Below, one piece after another: positions 15,841-30,180 of a stretch of DNA of 64,000 bases. The notes below the pieces were generated by a model that had not been told where the DNA came from, did no database searches, and saw only the letters and a program-made list of their open reading frames with translations. This stretch comes from Alectoria sarmentosa. Taxonomy: Eukaryota > Ascomycota > Lecanoromycetes > Lecanorales > Parmeliaceae. Made by a program: the position numbers and the translations under genes. Each line of letters starts with the position of its first letter. Position 1 is the first letter of the stretch. Location: assembly GCA_009733775.1 (NCBI GenBank), contig WOGZ01000196.1:1-64000 (forward strand), in the 5' to 3' direction.

Positions 15841-16915
15841 AAAAAAAGTGATGAAATTTATATTAATAAAATAAAAATTATGAGTGTTATTTTAATAAAG
15901 CGGAAAAAATTATAAAATTCATTTTAATAAAATAAAATTCGTGAAACTCATTTTAATAAAATAAAAATTGTAAATGTTATTTTAATAAAATTAAAGAAAT
16001 CGTAAAACTTATTTTAATAAAATAAAAACTGTGAGTGTTATTTTAATAAAGTTGAAAAATTCGTCGAATTTATTTTAATAAAATTAAAGAAATCGTGAAT
16101 GTTATTTTAATAAAGTTAAAAAAATCGTGAATGTTATTTTAATAAAATTGAAGAAATTGTAAGTGTTATTTTAATAAAATTAAAAAAATCGTGAATTTCA
16201 TTTTAATAAAATTGAAGAATTCGTCGAACTTATTTTGATAAAATTAAAGAAATCGTGAATGTTATTTTGATAAAATTAAAGAAATCGTAAGTATTATTTT
16301 GATAAAATTAAAAAAATCGTCGAATTCATTTTAATAAAATTAAAGAAATTGTAAATATTATTTTAATAGAATTAAAGAAATCGTGAATATTATTTTGATA
16401 AAATTAAAGAAATCGTGAATGTTATTTTAATAAAATTAAAGAATTCGTCGAATTTATTTTAATAAGATTAAAGAAATCGTGAGTGTTATTTTAATAAAAT
16501 TAAAAAAATCGTGAATGTTATTTTAATAAAATTGAAGAAATTATAAATATTATTTTAATAAAGTTAAAAAAATCGTAAATTTCATTTTGATAAAGTTGAA
16601 AAATTCGTTGAATTCATTTTAATAAAATTAAAGAAATCGTGAATGTTATTTTGATAAAATTGAAGAAATCGTGAATGTTATTTTAATAAAATTAAAGAAA
16701 TCGTCGAATTCATTTTAATAAAATTAAAGAAATCGTGAATATTATTTTGATAGAATTGCAAAATTATAAAACTCATTTTGATAAAATTATAAAAATCGTG
16801 AAACTTATTTTAATAAAACTATAAAAATCGTGAAATTCATTTTAATAAAATTATAAAAATCGTGAAACTCATTTTGATAAAATTGTAAAAATCGTGAAAT
16901 TTATTTTAATAAAAT
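15841..16915. repeat. minisatellite in repeat copy A, period about 32 bp
   Basis: Tandem units built on 'ttattttaataaaattaaag' plus 'aaatcgtgaatg' variants, 29-32 bp long, repeated about 35 times with point changes (gaatg, gaatt, gaact, gtgtt). The same array, shorter, lies at 28735-29400 in copy B. The length difference of about 400 bp between the right halves of copies A and B is explained by unit number. The role is unknown. Confidence 0.9.
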
Positions 16916-17557
16916 AAAAACGATATATCTCATTTTATTTGATAAAAAAGACATTAAAAAATAAAAAATAAATATAAATAAAATCTTATTTTAAAGAAAA
17001 AAAATCTTATTATACGAAATTTTAACGATCAATATTTTATAATTCGTTAAAAAGAAATGTTAAAAATAATAAATGTTATTATAAATTTTTAACATATAAA
17101 AATAATTCGAGTGATTCTTCGCGTGAATTTTTATAATGCACAAAATTTAATAAAACAAAGTTTAAATATATTTTCAATAAAATATTGAAATTAATAATAT
17201 TTTAATTCGTGATTAATTTATATTTTATTTAAATTAATATTGATTTTTTACATTATTATGCATATGTGAAAAAGATAATAAAAAAAAATAATAATTTCAT
17301 AATTTTTTTATTTAAATTGTACGATAATCGTAAAATCGTTTCGTTTTAAAATAAATAACGTTAATTATAATTTGATTTAAAATTTTAATCAAATAAAAAA
17401 TTTCGATAAAATGTTCGAGTATAAAACTCGTCACTCAAAATAAAATTCATAAATTAATTTATCACTTAAAATGAAATTCACGTATTATTAATTTCGTAAA
17501 TCTCATTTTAAGCGATAAGTTTCATTTTAATTAAATAAAATACGATATCAATAATTT

Positions 17558-17592
17558 AAAATGAGATCTTTTAAAATAAAAGATCTCATTTT
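17558..17592. repeat. perfect 15-bp inverted repeat near the right end of copy A
   Basis: The left arm 17558-17572 and right arm 17578-17592 are exact reverse complements with a 5-base spacer, around an AGATCT core. It lies about 100 bp inside the right end of the long repeat. The same place in copy B (about 30035-30075) keeps only a RIP-eroded version. Hairpins near one end are known in Helitrons, but no other Helitron hallmark was found. Confidence 0.75.
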
Positions 17593-18931
17593 ATAAAATA
17601 AAACTCATTTCAAATTAACTTTTAGCGATCGAGGTTTTTTCAGTCAATTAAATTGAGGCGCTACTTAAAATAAGTCTTATTCTGAGATTTTCTATTTATA
17701 GTTTTTAAATGTTAAAAATTCGTTTTATATTCGAAAAATGTAATAATATTTTAATTAATACGCGAAATAATTAAAAAAAATTAAATTTATATAAAATGAA
17801 TTAAATTTTATATAAAAAAATAAAATAATTAAAAAATAAAAATCTTAATTTTTAAAAAATTGAAAAACGATTTTTATTAAATGAAAATCTTTTTAATTTT
17901 TTTAGTATTTTTATTAACATTAATTAATAATATTTTATTTTATTTATTTTAATTTAAAATTAATAATATAAAAACGATTATATAATAAAGTATTTTAATA
18001 TATATAATAATAATATTATTATTTTAAAAATAATTACGTTATAATAAATTATATTATATTTATTATAATAACGAAATTAATAAATATTATTAACGAAAAT
18101 AATTTAAATAATCGAAAATATTTAAAAAATCTCGAAAAAAGTTAATAAAAAAATAATGAAATTTTTTATAATTCGATAAAAAAAATTATAATAAATATAA
18201 ACGACGCGATAATATTATTAAAGTTAAGAAATTATTATTAATTTATAATTATTTTAATACGTAAAACGATAAATAAAAAAATTCGTCGCAAATTTATTAT
18301 TTTTTTTAATAATTATATTAATAATTTATTATTAATATCGAACGCGAAAACGTAATATAATAAAAAATGAAAATTATTAAAAAACGCGCGAGTTATATTA
18401 TTTAATAATATATTTTAATTAAATTTTCGATTATTTTTAAAACGATTATAATTTAAAAAAAAAAAAATTTCGATTATTAAATAAATATAATTATAAAAAA
18501 AAAATTAAAAAAAAAAAAAAAATTATTTTAATAAATAAAATAAATATAAAAAAAATAATTTAATTTATTAAATTAATTATAAAAAATATCGTAAAATCGA
18601 TAACGATTTCACGTTAATAATAATGTTTTTAATAATTATTATTTAATAAAAAATAATTTGCAAAATCGATTAAAATTCGAAAATATTAAAAATTTAAATA
18701 TATTATAAAAAAACGCGTTAAAATCTCAATTCGCACGATTATTTACAATTCGAAAACTTTTAAAATTTTAAAATTGTTATTATTATATACGATATTTTAC
18801 GCGAAAAATTTATTTAATATATAAAATTTATTAATTAAATAACGAATCGAGATTCGAGAAAAAAGTGAAAAAGAAAAAAAATTGAAAATAATAACGATAA
18901 TAAAAATAATAAATATAATATCGACGTTAAC

Positions 18932-18964
<33 letters not shown>

Positions 18965-19736
18965 GATAACAACGACGAAATAATAATATTTAATTTAACG
19001 CGAAAATATTATTTTTTATAATATAAAATATTTTCGCGTTATAATTAACGAAGTTTATAAAATTTGTAATAGAAATAAAATATAATAAATGTTATTTTAT
19101 ATATAAAAATTATAAAGCGTGTTTTATATAAACATTTTTTTTAAAAATATATATTAATTTATTATAATAATATTATAATTTATTAAATACAAATTTTTTA
19201 ATTTATAATAATATATAAAAACGATAAACATTTTTCGCGAAATAATTTTAATAATCGCTTTAATTTATTAATGCGTTAATATTTTATTAATATTATTAAA
19301 AGTTTTGAAATAAATATAAAAAATCGTTTAAAGAAAAATTGAAAAAAGATTATATAAATAATTTTATATACAATTTTCATTCGTCGCGTAATTAAAAAAA
19401 AACTAAATAATTATATAATTAATAACTTATCGACGATAAAATAAATAAAGTTAATATTAATTTTATTAAACGATAATTCGACGAATAATTAAATTTTCGA
19501 TTTTAAAAATTTTCGAAAATAAAAACGATTATAAACGTTAATTAATAAATAAAAATAATAATTAATATAAATATAATATTCGAAATAAACGATTTCGATT
19601 ATTAATAATAAAATCGTATTGAAAATGTTTATAATTTAATAATTAAGCGAGAGTTATTTTATAATATATTAAACGAAATATATTATAAAATTATTTTAAA
19701 ATTTACGCGATATTTTTAAAAAAAAGACGTATTATA

Positions 19737-19905
19737 TATTACGAGCGTATTTTACTTAGCTTTATTGTTTACTTAGTTTTATCGAGTCGATGATTTTACG
19801 ATTTATATATAAATCTTTCTTTTTTTTATATAATCTTTTCTTTTTAAACTTATTATTTTCATTATATACATTTATATAATTTTAAACTTTATATTAATTT
19901 TAACA
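19737..19905 (+). repeat. left LTR of retrotransposon B (169 bp)
   Basis: Begins TATTACGAGCG (TGTT with one RIP change) and ends TTTTAACA. Aligns gap-free to 24904-25072. Confidence 0.93.
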
Positions 19906-22900
19906 TTATAATAAATTTTCTTTATACTCTCGACGAAGAGAATATATAAATTTTTTATTTACTCGAAACAAGCGATCGAGTCTGATAAAAAACACGTTAA
20001 ATCTTTTTATTATATAAACATTTCGCATTCAAAATATCTATATCGCAATTTACATTATTCGAAAAAACATATATCAAAATATTTATATTCTTTATCACAT
20101 TTGATTTTATTAAAAAATAAGTTTTTTATATTAAATATAAGAAACTCTTCTCCGCTCGTATCTCTTAATATTATATTTATTTAATTTCATCGTTATTTAA
20201 TTTACACTCGACGAAACTTAATGTTATCGAAAAAATATTATTTAAAACACACACGTTTTTTATAACGATTTGATTGATTTAAAAACGAGTTTATTATCGC
20301 CTTCGCAAAGAAAATACGTTAACATTTTAATATTATAATCGTTAAATATATTATAATAACATTTATCTTTATCGTAAAAAGCAAAACGTTTTACGATTTT
20401 AATTTATTAAAATTCGTTTTTATTAAAATTCTTGATATTTTATTCGAAAATATCAAAAATTTTATATAACACATTATGAATTTTTTTTAACAATTTATAT
20501 TAATATTAAAATATATATTTTCATAACGTCGTTTATTTAAATCACGATCGTTTATATATCGTGATTAATTTTATCTTATATATAAAGATTTATATACTCG
20601 TTATTCGCTTTTCAATTTGTTATGATTACGTATATTATAAATATAACGCTCTTTATTTATTAAAAGTCTTTATTAACGATTTTAAAAAAATTAATCGAAG
20701 AGTTAACCTTTAAATCAAAAATAATAAAATCAAAAATTATCTGATAATATTATATTTTCTTTTTCGTCTTCGTTACGAGATTTTTAAGCGTTGAAAATAT
20801 ATAAATCTCTTATTATAATATATCGATCTTTTTTATTATCTCTTTTATGATTTAAACAATTAATTAAATTAATATTCAATTTTAAATTATTAAATTCATT
20901 TGTTTTTAATAATATTGATAAATTCAAATTCGAGGATTGAAAGTTACGAATTTAAAATAAAGTTAATTTTAATAAAGATTATTATTTTATCGACGCATTT
21001 CAAATTAATTATATTATATCACGATTTAATGAAAAAGTTAGTGAGTATACGATATATAAATATCGAAACGCAATTATAAATTTATATCTCTCGATCGACG
21101 ATATTTTGAATTAATTCAACGATTTTTACGAAATATTATCACATATCGAATATGAAATAAATTAATATATTTACGAAAATCTCAAATAAAGAATCGAATA
21201 ATCATTTTCGAAGTTTTATATAAAATTTATAAAATATATTATTAATAATTAATTATAAAAACGTTAATTAATAAGATGTTTAAAAGATAATATTATTAAA
21301 CGATTATAAAAGACATATATAATGATAAGCATTAATCGAAATTAAATATTTATATAATATAAAAATTATTTAACACGCGTTGATTTTTATTAATGATTTA
21401 ATTTAAAAAAAGAAATTATTAAAAAGACGAATATATTCGTTAAATAATACGTTAAAATAAGATTTGAAATTGTATATAAAGATTATAACAAATACGTCAT
21501 TATTTCTCGCTTTAATTTAAAGAATTATCGATATTAAAAACATAATCGTTAATAAAATCGCGAAAATTGCTTCGCAATAAAGAGCAAAATCATATATTAA
21601 TTAAGTTTATTAACATTTAATCTCATTAAGAGATTTAATATTATCAAAACAATATACGATTTAATTTCGAAAATTTAAATTCGTGATTTTCAATTATTAT
21701 TATATTTGCTTCGCAATTAAAAGCAAAATCATATATTAATTAAATTTATTTATATTTAATTCAATTAAAAGACTTAATATCGTTAAAATAACATATGATT
21801 TGATTGTGAAATTAATTTAAATTCATAATTTTTATTTGTTATTATGAGTTAATATTAGCAATTAAGAAGAATACGATAATTAATTCAATATACGATTCGG
21901 AAAAACCTCGAATATGTTGTTTTTGAACGATTTGAATTGATTTTTTATTTAAAAAATACGCTTTATTAAATCGTATTATTTTATAATTTATCTCGTGATT
22001 GTGATATCGATATTAAAATATCAAATTATATTTATAATTATCATTTATTTATTTTTATATTAATTTTTTTCATTTTTGAAATCTTATAATATTATGATAT
22101 TAAATTCGTGATAAAATTATTAATGAACGTTTTAAATACGATATTGACGTCGTTATCGTCGTCGAAAAAAGAAATAATTAGAAAATCATATCATCTTAAT
22201 TATATATCGATCTTTTAAGAAATTAAATCGTATAAAGAAATATATATCATAATATTCTCATTTTTCGTGACATTTCGAACGAATATAAAATGATTATTTT
22301 AAATTATTTCAAAGATATTTTTTTTCGCTTCGCTTTTTTATAACAATTTCATAATGAAACAATTAAACACTTTATCAAATCACATTTATTCGAAAAATCA
22401 TATTCGATATATTACACATTTTTCGCGATAAATTAAACGATTAAAAAATGATATTGTTATCGTTTTTCGAAAAAAATATTATAATTTCGAAATTCGCAAT
22501 AAAGTCTTTTATTAAAATCTTAACATAATTAAAATATATTAAATTTTCATATTTAAAAATTAAAAAGACGCATTCAATAATAATTTATCGTCTTTTTAAA
22601 TTAAATCTTTATTTTTATTTTGATATAATACGTCAAAAGAAAGAAAGTGTTATCGTTATCGTTACATTTTTTTTATTTGAAATCGCATATCTTTTAATAA
22701 AGAATCAATATCTTTTTTATCTTAAACGTACTTTTATAATATTGAAATTTCAGAGATTTCTTTATCGTTACCCCTATATTTATTTTATAAAGAAATCATA
22801 TTTTATAAAAAGTTATTATTTTTTTTCTTTTAAAGTCGTCTTCATAATATTAAATTATTAAAAATCTCTTTAACATTGCTTTATTAAATTCGAGAAACTT

Positions 22901-24903
22901 TTTATATCGATTTTTTAATTGAATCATCGATTTATTATATATTTTATTCATATTATATTTTAAAAATCTAGTCGCAATCGAATTCATTTATAAATATTTA
23001 AATTTTATTCGATATATTCGATGTTTATTAAAACTCAACGAATGAAAATTATATAATAATATTATTAAAAAACATTTTAATCAATTATCTCAATGTATAA
23101 TTATATTAATTTAAACATTAATTAAAGAATTTAAATCATCGATATGAATATTTAAATAAATATAAAAATTTATTATTCAAAAAACCATTCAAGTGTCTTA
23201 ATAATTAACTTTTAAATCAACTTCGAATATCGAATTCTTTGATTTATTCTTATAATACGACTTTTTAAAACTTCGTTTATATTGTGATGTGAACGTATTC
23301 GTGAATTAAATTTAATAATGTGATTAATATCACGAATTAAATATTATAAAGTTATTTTTAAAATAAATTGTTTATTAAATATTATAAATGCATTATTTAT
23401 TTAATCTCATTTTCATCGATTAATCGATTATTAAATTATAATCAAATGATTATATATAATAAATTCTTTTGCAATCATTATAAGAAAATATTCGATTTCA
23501 AAAATAAGCTTTATAATTATATTCGAAATTATAAATGTTAAAAGCTTTTCTTTAATAAAAGCAATATTATTATTAAAACTGTCTTGATTTAATTTTCTAC
23601 TTTTAAGAGAAATAGCATAAACGATATAAACATCGTTATTAATAAAGAGAAGATAAAGTATTTTACGTATATTATAATAACGATATCTTTTTTCATTATT
23701 AAAAATATAATAATTCACAAATCAAGCTTAATATCACTTTTTATTTTTAAAACGAAATTTAACGATATAAATATTGATATTAAGAAAAGAAAGATAAAGT
23801 TTAATTCATAATAATAACATTTATTTCCGTTATCAAAAGCATAACGTTTCATAAATTCAATTTATCAATATTCATTTATACTAAAAACATTTTTTCGAAA
23901 ACATTAATTAATTTATCGAAAACTTCGTTTTTTATATATCGAGCGATGTTATCTTCATTATTTGTTTATGAATTTTATAAAAAATCATATTTTACAATCG
24001 CTGATTTATATATGCGTTATGTTTTATTGAATAAATCTTAAGCTTATAACAAGGTCACACGCTTTACGATAATATTTTTTATCATATTTATATAAAATCT
24101 TTACAAAATGTTTTATAATAAAAAGAAATCAGTTATTTTTATATTAAATAAAATTTTTGATTTCTTAATCAATTATAATGTAACATTTAATTATAAAAAA
24201 TGTTATTTTAAATGTTTAAATTCGATTATTAAGACTTTATATTTCGTTATTATAAAATTAAATGCTTAAATATCTATTACGTAATCACTTAATTATATAA
24301 AATTTATTAAATATAATATTCTTATTGATATATGCATAAACGATATTCGAAAACATATTATATCGTTAATTAATCTCACTGTCGCCGTTAAAACATTTAT
24401 ATAAATTTATATCTTTATTTTTCAACAGAGAAAGTTATTAAGAGACTCATATCAAATTATACGATGTTTTAATAAAATTTAACGTCTATAATTCGAAATC
24501 ACTCAAATTAATCAAATCGCATCATTTGACGATATCTTTATGATTTGAATATTAAATTTCAAATAAATATTATATTATCAAAACATCAAATTGCGTTTTT
24601 AATTATTATTTGTTTATTTTTTCATTAAATGTTTTCAAAATGAAAGCTCTTTAATATTACGATAACGTATTCACGACGAATCATTAATTGAATTTTCAAA
24701 ATAAATTATTATCGTCATCGTCGTCGTCGAAAAAAGAAACATTGTTTGAACATTAAATTTTCTTTATTTTAATTGATTTTCTCAACATATATAACGATTC
24801 TTTTATATAAAGATTATAAATGATCTTCATTAACGTTATTAACAAAAAAGACTTATATCGATTTATAACGATAAAGATCATCGTTATTCGAAGGAAAAAA
24901 TAA

Positions 24904-25072
24904 TATTACGAGCGTACTTTACTTAATTTTACTGTTTACTCAACTTTATCGAGTCGATAATTTTACGATTTATATATAAATCTCTCTTTTTTTTATATAA
25001 TCTTCTCTTTTTAAACTTATTATTTTCGTTATATACATTTATATAATTTTAAACTTTATATTAATTCTAACA
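24904..25072 (+). repeat. right LTR of retrotransposon B (169 bp)
   Basis: Same sequence as the left LTR with scattered transitions. It ends TTCTAACA and is followed by the duplication ttata. Confidence 0.93.
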
Positions 25073-28000
25073 TTATAAAACACGCGAAAAAAATAATTCG
25101 AATAAATTAATTAATAATAAAAATATCGAGTTAAAAAAAATGTGAAAATAAAGAAAAAATTATTTAATAATAAAATCGAAAATCGAAATCGCAATTTTTT
25201 TTTCGTTTATATTCGTTAAAACGAAAATTAAAAATCGATTAAAATATTAATAATAATAAATTTTATAAAACGTTTTTTATAAAACGTATTAAACGTCGAA
25301 AAATTAAAAAAATTCTCATTTTTAACGATTTTTTAATTTTATTAAATATATTAAAAATGAAAATAAAGTAATAAAAAATTAAAATAATGAAATATAATAT
25401 TAAAAAAATTTACGCGACGCGATAAAAAGCGAATTTTTTTTTTAATAACTTTATTATTTTTATAATAATTATAATAATTATAATAAATAATAAAAATTTT
25501 AATTATATAATAAAAATTTATATAATATTTTTAATATCGTATTAAATTTTTTATATCGAATTTTAAACGATAATAAAAGCGACGCGTTTAAATAATAATT
25601 AAAAGATATATATATAATAAATAATTAATATCGATTTTATCGAAACGAGAATCGTTAAATATTAAAAATTAAAATAAAAAAAGAAAATATAATTATTATA
25701 AATTAAAGACTTTAATAATTAAATTTAAATTATAATAATATAAAAAAAAAAAAAAAACATCGCGACGATATATAACGCGTCGAAATTAAAATAATAATAA
25801 AATTATTAAAAAAATTAATTTATATACGATAAATGCGAGATATTAAAATATACGATAAATTTAAATTTAAATTTAAGACGCGCGTTAAAAAAAAGCGAAA
25901 AAAAGAATTTAACGATCGTAAACGCGAAATCGACGAAGTTTAAAATAATTATTTAAATCGTTAAATAATGTAATAAAAAATATATAATAAAAAAATTTAA
26001 AAAGAAAATATAAACGAAAAAAATAAATAATTTAAATAATTTAAACGTGACGAGATAAAAAGCGAGAATTTAAAATAATTAAAAAAAATCGATAATGAAA
26101 TGATAAAGAAATAAATAATAATTTTTTATTTATTCACATTTTAATCGAAAAGACGATAAAAAATAAATTATATAAATCGAAATAAATTTTTTATAAAAAT
26201 AAAAAACTTGAATTATATATATAAAAAATTATAATTAATATTTTAAATTATAACAATGAAATTATAAATATTTTCGTTTATATAATTATTATATATAAAT
26301 AAATTTATAAAAAAAGCGATAAAAGTAAAAATATAAAATAAATGAAATAATTATAATTATTTTTATAAAACGAATAATTCAAATAATTCGTTTTCTTTTT
26401 TTTATAAATTAAATAAATGCGATTAAAGAAATATTAATAAAATTAAAATAAATGAAAATAAATATAAAAAACGATAAAGAGTTTTTTATATACGCTAAAA
26501 ATTATTAAACGAATAATATAAATTATTCGAATAATTTATAATGAAAAATGAATATTATTATTAAAAACGTTATATTTTATTTAAAAAAAACGTCGATAAT
26601 TATTTTTAAAAGCGTTTTATTTTATTATTATATTATAATAATAATCTTAATAATTCGATTATAAAATATATTATAATCTAATATTAATAATTATAAGCGT
26701 TTATTTAAAAACTTTAACGATTAAAATCGATATTTATAAAAAAATTAATAAATTTATAATTGCAGTATTAAATTCGAATTAAATTAATAAATTTATTTAT
26801 TAATTTTGATAAAAAATATAATAAATAACGAATTAATATATTAAATAATTTAATAAAATAATGCGTAAATTATTTAATAAAAAAAATTAAATAATATATA
26901 TTTTAAATAATTTAAAATTAAAAAATATGCGTAATAACGCGATTTTTAACGATTAAATATTATATATAATGAATTTAAAAGTTTTTATAAATCGTGTTTC
27001 AATTTTATATAAAAGTGATTATATTATCGAAAATCGTTTAATAAACGATTATCTTTTTTTCGACGTTAATATCGTGCGTATTATTTTTTTAAATTAATGT
27101 TTTAAAAATTAAATTTAAAAATTCTTTATTTTATTTTCGTAAAAAATCGATAACGCGATAAATAAAATCGAGATAATTTATATTATTTAAATAAATAAAT
27201 CGTAAATTAAAAACGCGAGTATATATTATATTAATTATTTAATAATAATTAAAATAACTTATGCGTAATAATCGAAAGATGATAAAAATCTTATAAATTA
27301 ATCGTGATATAAACTTTTTACGAAATTAAATAACGATTTTCGTATTTTTAAAAAAACGTTTTTCGATAATTAATAAATTAAAACTTTAATAATAAATGAA
27401 AACGTCGCTTAATTAATTTACATTTAAATATTATAAATAAAATCGCGTCGTTTAACGAACGCGATTAATTATCTTTTTTAAATAATAATAATTAACGATA
27501 ATATTAATTATAATAATATAATATTATTAAAAAAAAAAATATAAAAAAAGTTTTAAACGTTTATAAAAAAAAAATTCGTTTTTAAAATTATATTATAATT
27601 AATAATGAAAACGAGTAAAATGTAAAAAAAACGATATATTTATTAAAAAAAACGTGAATTTTAATTTTTTTATCGCGATAAATTATAAAATTAAAAACGC
27701 AAATTAAAAACGTTATATAATAATCGAAAAAAAGTAAAAAAAAAAATTTAAAAAAGAGAATTTCGAAATCGACGAATATTATAACTTTCGCGAAAAATAA
27801 ATAATTATTATTTAAACGACGACGTTTATATAAATTAAAAATAATTATTAAATAAAAATAATAAATTTTATTTAAAATCGACGCGATATAAAATAAAAAA
27901 ATAATAAATAATTAATAATGTCGTATTAATATAAATTATTTACTTGATTTTAAAATGAAATTATATATAAAATCGTATAATAAAGATCGTTATAATATAA

Positions 28001-28734
28001 ATTGAGAAAATTAATAAAGCGAGAAAAAAAGAGAAAATTAATATAAATTTTATAATTAAAACGAAATTAATAAAATAAGTAAAATAAATAATAATAATAC
28101 GATTATAAATAAAATTTACAAAATTTAAAAAAAATAAAATATAAAAAAATAAAGAATATAATAAAAAATATTTAATAATAATATTATAAATATTAACGTT
28201 AATCGAGTATTAAATATAACGTAATAAAAAAATTGAATAATTTTAATATATTAACGATTCGAGTATATAAAGTTAAAGCGACTTTAAATTAATAAAGTGA
28301 TTAATATAATTTCGAATTTCATTTAAATAAAAATGAAATAAAGAAAAATTTAATAATAAAAAAAATGTTATAATTATTATATAAAGAAATTTAAAATTAC
28401 GTGAAAACGTAATAAATTAATTATTTTTATTAAAAATATAAATGTAATATAAAAGTAATAAAAAAAAAATATTAATATTAAACTTTAATAATCGTTAAAT
28501 AATTTTAAAATAAAATATTAAATCGAAATTTATTTAAAATTGTTTCGATGTTATAAAATTAATAAAATGAAAATAATATTAAAACGTATTTTAACAAAAC
28601 GCATATAAATAAATAATAAATAAATTTATAATTTTCATTTTTTTTATAAAAAATAAGAAAATAATTAAGTATTAAATTAATTTTGATTATATATATTATA
28701 AACATTTAAAATTAAATTTAATTAATTGAAAAAA

Positions 28735-29400
28735 TAATAAAATTTATATTAATAAAGTAAAAATTGTAAATATTATTTTAATAAAACGAAAAAAATCGTA
28801 AAACTTATTTTAATAAAATAAAAATCGTAAAATTTATTTTAATAAAATAAAAACTATAAATATTATTTTAATAAAATTATAAAAATCGTGAAATTTATTT
28901 TAATAAAATAAAAATTATAAATATTATTTTAATAAAGTTATAAAAATTATAAAACTTATTTTAATAAAATTATAAAAATCGTGAAACTTATTTTAATAAA
29001 ATTAAAATTGTGAAATTTATTTTAATAAAATTAAAATCGTGAAACTTATTTTAATAAAATTATAAAAATCGTGAAACTTATTTTAATAAAATAAAAATTA
29101 TAAAACTTATTTTAATAAAGCGAAAATCGTAAAACTTATTTTAATAAAATAAAAATTGTGAATATTATTTTAATAAAATTATAAAAATCGTAAAATTTAT
29201 TTTAATAAAATAAAAATTGTGAAATTTATTTTAATAAAATTAAAATCGTGAAATTTATTTTAATAAAATTATAAAAATCGTGAAACTTATTTTAATAAAA
29301 TAAAAATTATAAATGTTATTTTAATAAAGCGAAAAAAATCGTAAAACTTATTTTATTAAAATTATAAAAATCGTAAAATTTATTTTAATAACGAAAAAAT
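28735..29400. repeat. minisatellite in repeat copy B
   Basis: About 21 units of 29-32 bp built on 'cttattttaataaaat' plus 'aaaaatcgtgaaa'. This is the counterpart of the array at 15841-16915, with fewer units and more RIP change. Confidence 0.88.
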
Positions 29401-30180
29401 TATATATTTTATTTTATTTAATAAAAAAAATATTAAAAAATAAAAAATAAATATAAAAAAATATTTATTTTAAAAAAAGAAAATTTTATTATATAAAATT
29501 TCAACGATTAATATTTTACAATTCGTTAAAAAAAGATATTAAAAATATTAAATATTATTATTAAATTTTAATATATAAAAATAATTTAAATAATTTTTCG
29601 CGTGAATTTTTATAATATATAAAGTTTAATAAAATTAAATTCAAATATATTTTTAATAAAATATTGAAATTAATAATATTTTAATTCGTAATTAATTTAT
29701 ATTTTATTTCGATTTATGTTAATTTTTTATACTATTATATATATATAAAAAAAATAAAAAATAAAAATATTAACGTTATAATTTTTCTATTTAAATTATA
29801 CGATAATCGTAAAATCGTTTCGTTTTAAAATAAATAACGTTAATTGTAATTTAATTTAAAATTTTAATTAAATAAAAAATTTCGATAAAATATTCGAGTA
29901 TAAAACTCGTTATTTAAAATAAAATTCACAAATTAACTTATTATTTAAAATAAGATTTATTATATTATTAATTTCGTAAATTTTATTTTAAGCGATAAAT
30001 TTCATTTTAATTAAATAAAATACGATATTAATAATTTAAAATAAGATTTATTAAAATAAAAAATCTTATTTTATAAAATAAAACTTATTTTATATTAACT
30101 TTTAGCGATCGAGATTTTTTCAATTAATTAAATTAAGGCGCTATTTAAAATAAATATTATTTTAACGTTTTTTTTTTATA

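Larger units (their letters stand above)
4791..17690 (+). repeat. long repeat of unknown type, copy A (interrupted)
   Basis: Apart from the LTR element at 8737-14072, this stretch aligns along its whole length with 17700-30180. Examples: about 4800 onward matches about 17710 onward, 6840 matches 25080, 8720 matches 26950, 14078 matches 26966, and the shared 'ggcgct' near the right end lies at about 17658 and 30139. Without the insert copy A is about 7.5 kb. Reading frames with RIP-type stops (TAA/TGA where CAA, CGA or TGG would fit) can be followed, for example 5949-6480 and 14078-14600, so it once coded for protein. No catalytic motif was recognised. Copy A keeps more C and G than copy B. 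The orientation given is arbitrary. Confidence 0.8.
19737..25072 (+). mobile_element. LTR retrotransposon B, inverted second copy of element A
   Basis: Reverse-complement copy of the element at 8737-14072, with exactly the same length (5336 bp) and the same LTR length (169 bp). It is flanked by the perfect 5-bp duplication ttata (19732-19736 and 25073-25077). Copy A of the host repeat shows the empty site near 6835-6845. The purine-rich tract at about 24888-24903, just before the right LTR, puts the coding strand on plus. The interior is full of RIP stops. Keeping the exact element length means decay went by base changes and not by indels. Confidence 0.93.
17700..30180 (+). repeat. long repeat of unknown type, copy B (interrupted)
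   Basis: Second, head-to-tail copy of the repeat at 4791-17690, starting directly after copy A ends. Without its own LTR insertion (19737-25072) it is about 7.1 kb. It is more strongly RIP-mutated than copy A, and its minisatellite is shorter. Homology to copy A begins inside what looks like a reading frame in copy A, so copy B may be left-truncated. Alternatively the arrangement is a tandem duplication. Confidence 0.8.

Noticed and set aside
15841..16915. CRISPR-like array
   Set aside because: The units are head-to-tail without unique spacers, and the sequence is eukaryotic, so it is a minisatellite.
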